A stretch of 64,000 nt of DNA from assembly GCA_030123525.1 (NCBI GenBank), contig CP126125.1, positions 806,001-870,000 of the forward strand. The letters run 5' to 3'. Made by a program: the position numbers and the translations under genes. The notes below the pieces were generated by a model, which was not told where the DNA came from, did no database searches, and saw nothing but the letters and a program-made list of their open reading frames with translations. The stretch is from ELB16-189 sp018266435. Lineage in GTDB: Bacteria > Bacteroidota > Bacteroidia > Cytophagales > Cyclobacteriaceae. Shown here piece after piece: positions 63,554 to 64,000 of the stretch (position 1 is the stretch's first letter; every line of letters begins with the position of its first letter).

Positions 63554-64000
63554 GACTCATTAAAAAAATAGGAGTGGTCGGTGCTGGCTCCATGGGGCAG
63601 GGTATCGCGCAAGTGTGCGCTGCCGCAGGGTACTCGGTTTTGTTCTATGATGTCAACTCGCTGGCCATTGAAAGGGGGATTGCCGCAATCACAAAAAGTC
63701 TTGATCAGGCTGTAGCCAAAGGAAAACTCTCCGAAGATCAAAAAAAATCAACGCTGAGCATTATTTATCCTGTTGCTTTTGAAAATCTGCAGGCCGACCT
63801 GATTATTGAAGCCGTTGTTGAACAACTGGAAGTCAAACAAAATCTTTTTTCAAGGCTGGAAAAAATCAATCGGGCTGAAACTATTTTGGCAAGCAATACT
63901 TCTTCGCTTTCCATTTCAAAAATGGCATCTGTTTTAGAACGGCCAGGCCGATTCATTGGCCTACATTTTTTTAATCCGGCTCACCTGATGAAACTGGTAG
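63550..64000 (+). CDS. 3-hydroxyacyl-CoA dehydrogenase, NAD-binding part (runs off the window)
   Basis: A partial gene beginning with GTG 63550, whose last two bases overlap the pheS stop (ATGTGA). The 150 visible codons are an open frame encoding a Rossmann fold (I-G-V-V-G-A-G-S-M-G-Q-G-I-A-Q) and the family's I-I-E-A-V-V-E and S-N-T-S-S-L-S-I, reaching H-F-F-N-P-A-H. This is the 3-hydroxybutyryl/3-hydroxyacyl-CoA dehydrogenase family (Hbd/PaaH), used in fatty acid or butyrate metabolism. The C-terminal domain is outside the window. Confidence 0.88.
   Translation, partial: MRLIKKIGVVGAGSMGQGIAQVCAAAGYSVLFYDVNSLAIERGIAAITKSLDQAVAKGKLSEDQKKSTLSIIYPVAFENLQADLIIEAVVEQLEVKQNLFSRLEKINRAETILASNTSSLSISKMASVLERPGRFIGLHFFNPAHLMKLV

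Noticed and set aside
1..64000. tRNA, rRNA, CRISPR arrays, prophage or insertion sequence
   Set aside because: I found no tRNA-like cloverleaf or CCA end, no regularly spaced repeat, no transposase or integrase and no phage structural gene.

Overview
The window looks like a chromosomal segment of a Bacteroidota bacterium, most likely a member of the Cytophagales. Evidence: a SusC/SusD pair and a second large TonB-dependent receptor, many exported proteins with signal peptides ending in A-Q, a periplasmic-propeller histidine kinase, few Shine-Dalgarno sequences, and several promoters of the TTTG-N19-TAnnTTTG type used by the primary sigma factor of this phylum (best copy at 10269-10299). Most of the window is ordinary core and envelope genome. 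I see no phage, insertion sequence, CRISPR array, rRNA or tRNA.

Layout. 0-3.2 kb (minus): zapA, a ZapB-like coiled-coil protein and pheT. 3.2-7.4 kb: a divergent sugar-salvage locus, with an SMP-30 lactonase and FucP-type permease (minus) facing a sugar nucleotidyltransferase and an APH-fold sugar kinase (plus). 7.4-12.3 kb (plus): M28 peptidase, trmD, rplS, class I aldolase, accD. 12.3-13.03 kb: a lone membrane-protein gene bracketed by short inverted repeats next to a structured palindrome, the most cassette-like spot in the window. 13.1-18 kb (minus): susD and susC. 18.3-24.8 kb (minus): PBP4-type carboxypeptidase, DinB-like protein, purine nucleoside phosphorylase, sarcosine-oxidase-like flavoenzyme, creatininase-family protein, LOG-family protein and a TIGR01777 epimerase. 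24.8-31.5 kb: a coiled-coil secreted protein, an Oar-like TonB-dependent receptor, a MoxR ATPase and an exonuclease/GIY-YIG fusion. 31.6-39.5 kb (plus): S9 peptidase, DUF885 peptidase-like protein, then a propeller histidine kinase with its LuxR-type response regulator. 39.5-46.6 kb: OmpA/PD40 protein (minus), an unrecognised 551-residue secreted protein and a secreted TPR-CHAT protease-like protein. 46.7-56.1 kb: a PadR-permease pair with a strong palindromic operator, an RluD-type pseudouridine synthase, a DUF6263-like protein, an ECF sigma operon with a mirror-image divergent promoter, and a second FtsX-type permease. 56.2-61.4 kb: HupE/UreJ-like protein and two tandem M1 metallopeptidases. 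61.4-64 kb: a WecA/MraY-like transferase, pheS and the start of a 3-hydroxyacyl-CoA dehydrogenase. pheS and pheT lie about 59 kb apart on opposite strands.

How the genes work together. The 3.2-7.4 kb genes plausibly import a free sugar and convert it by 1-phosphorylation and nucleotidyl transfer to a nucleotide sugar. The peptidases (M28, S9, DUF885, two M1) with the SusCD and Oar-like receptors point to a heterotroph using peptides and glycans. The 49.6-53.7 kb region holds two regulatory units readable from DNA alone: a PadR operator and an autoregulated ECF divergon. Several start codons were moved from the longest reading frame to an internal ATG or GTG where signal peptide, promoter position or overlap with the upstream stop supports it.
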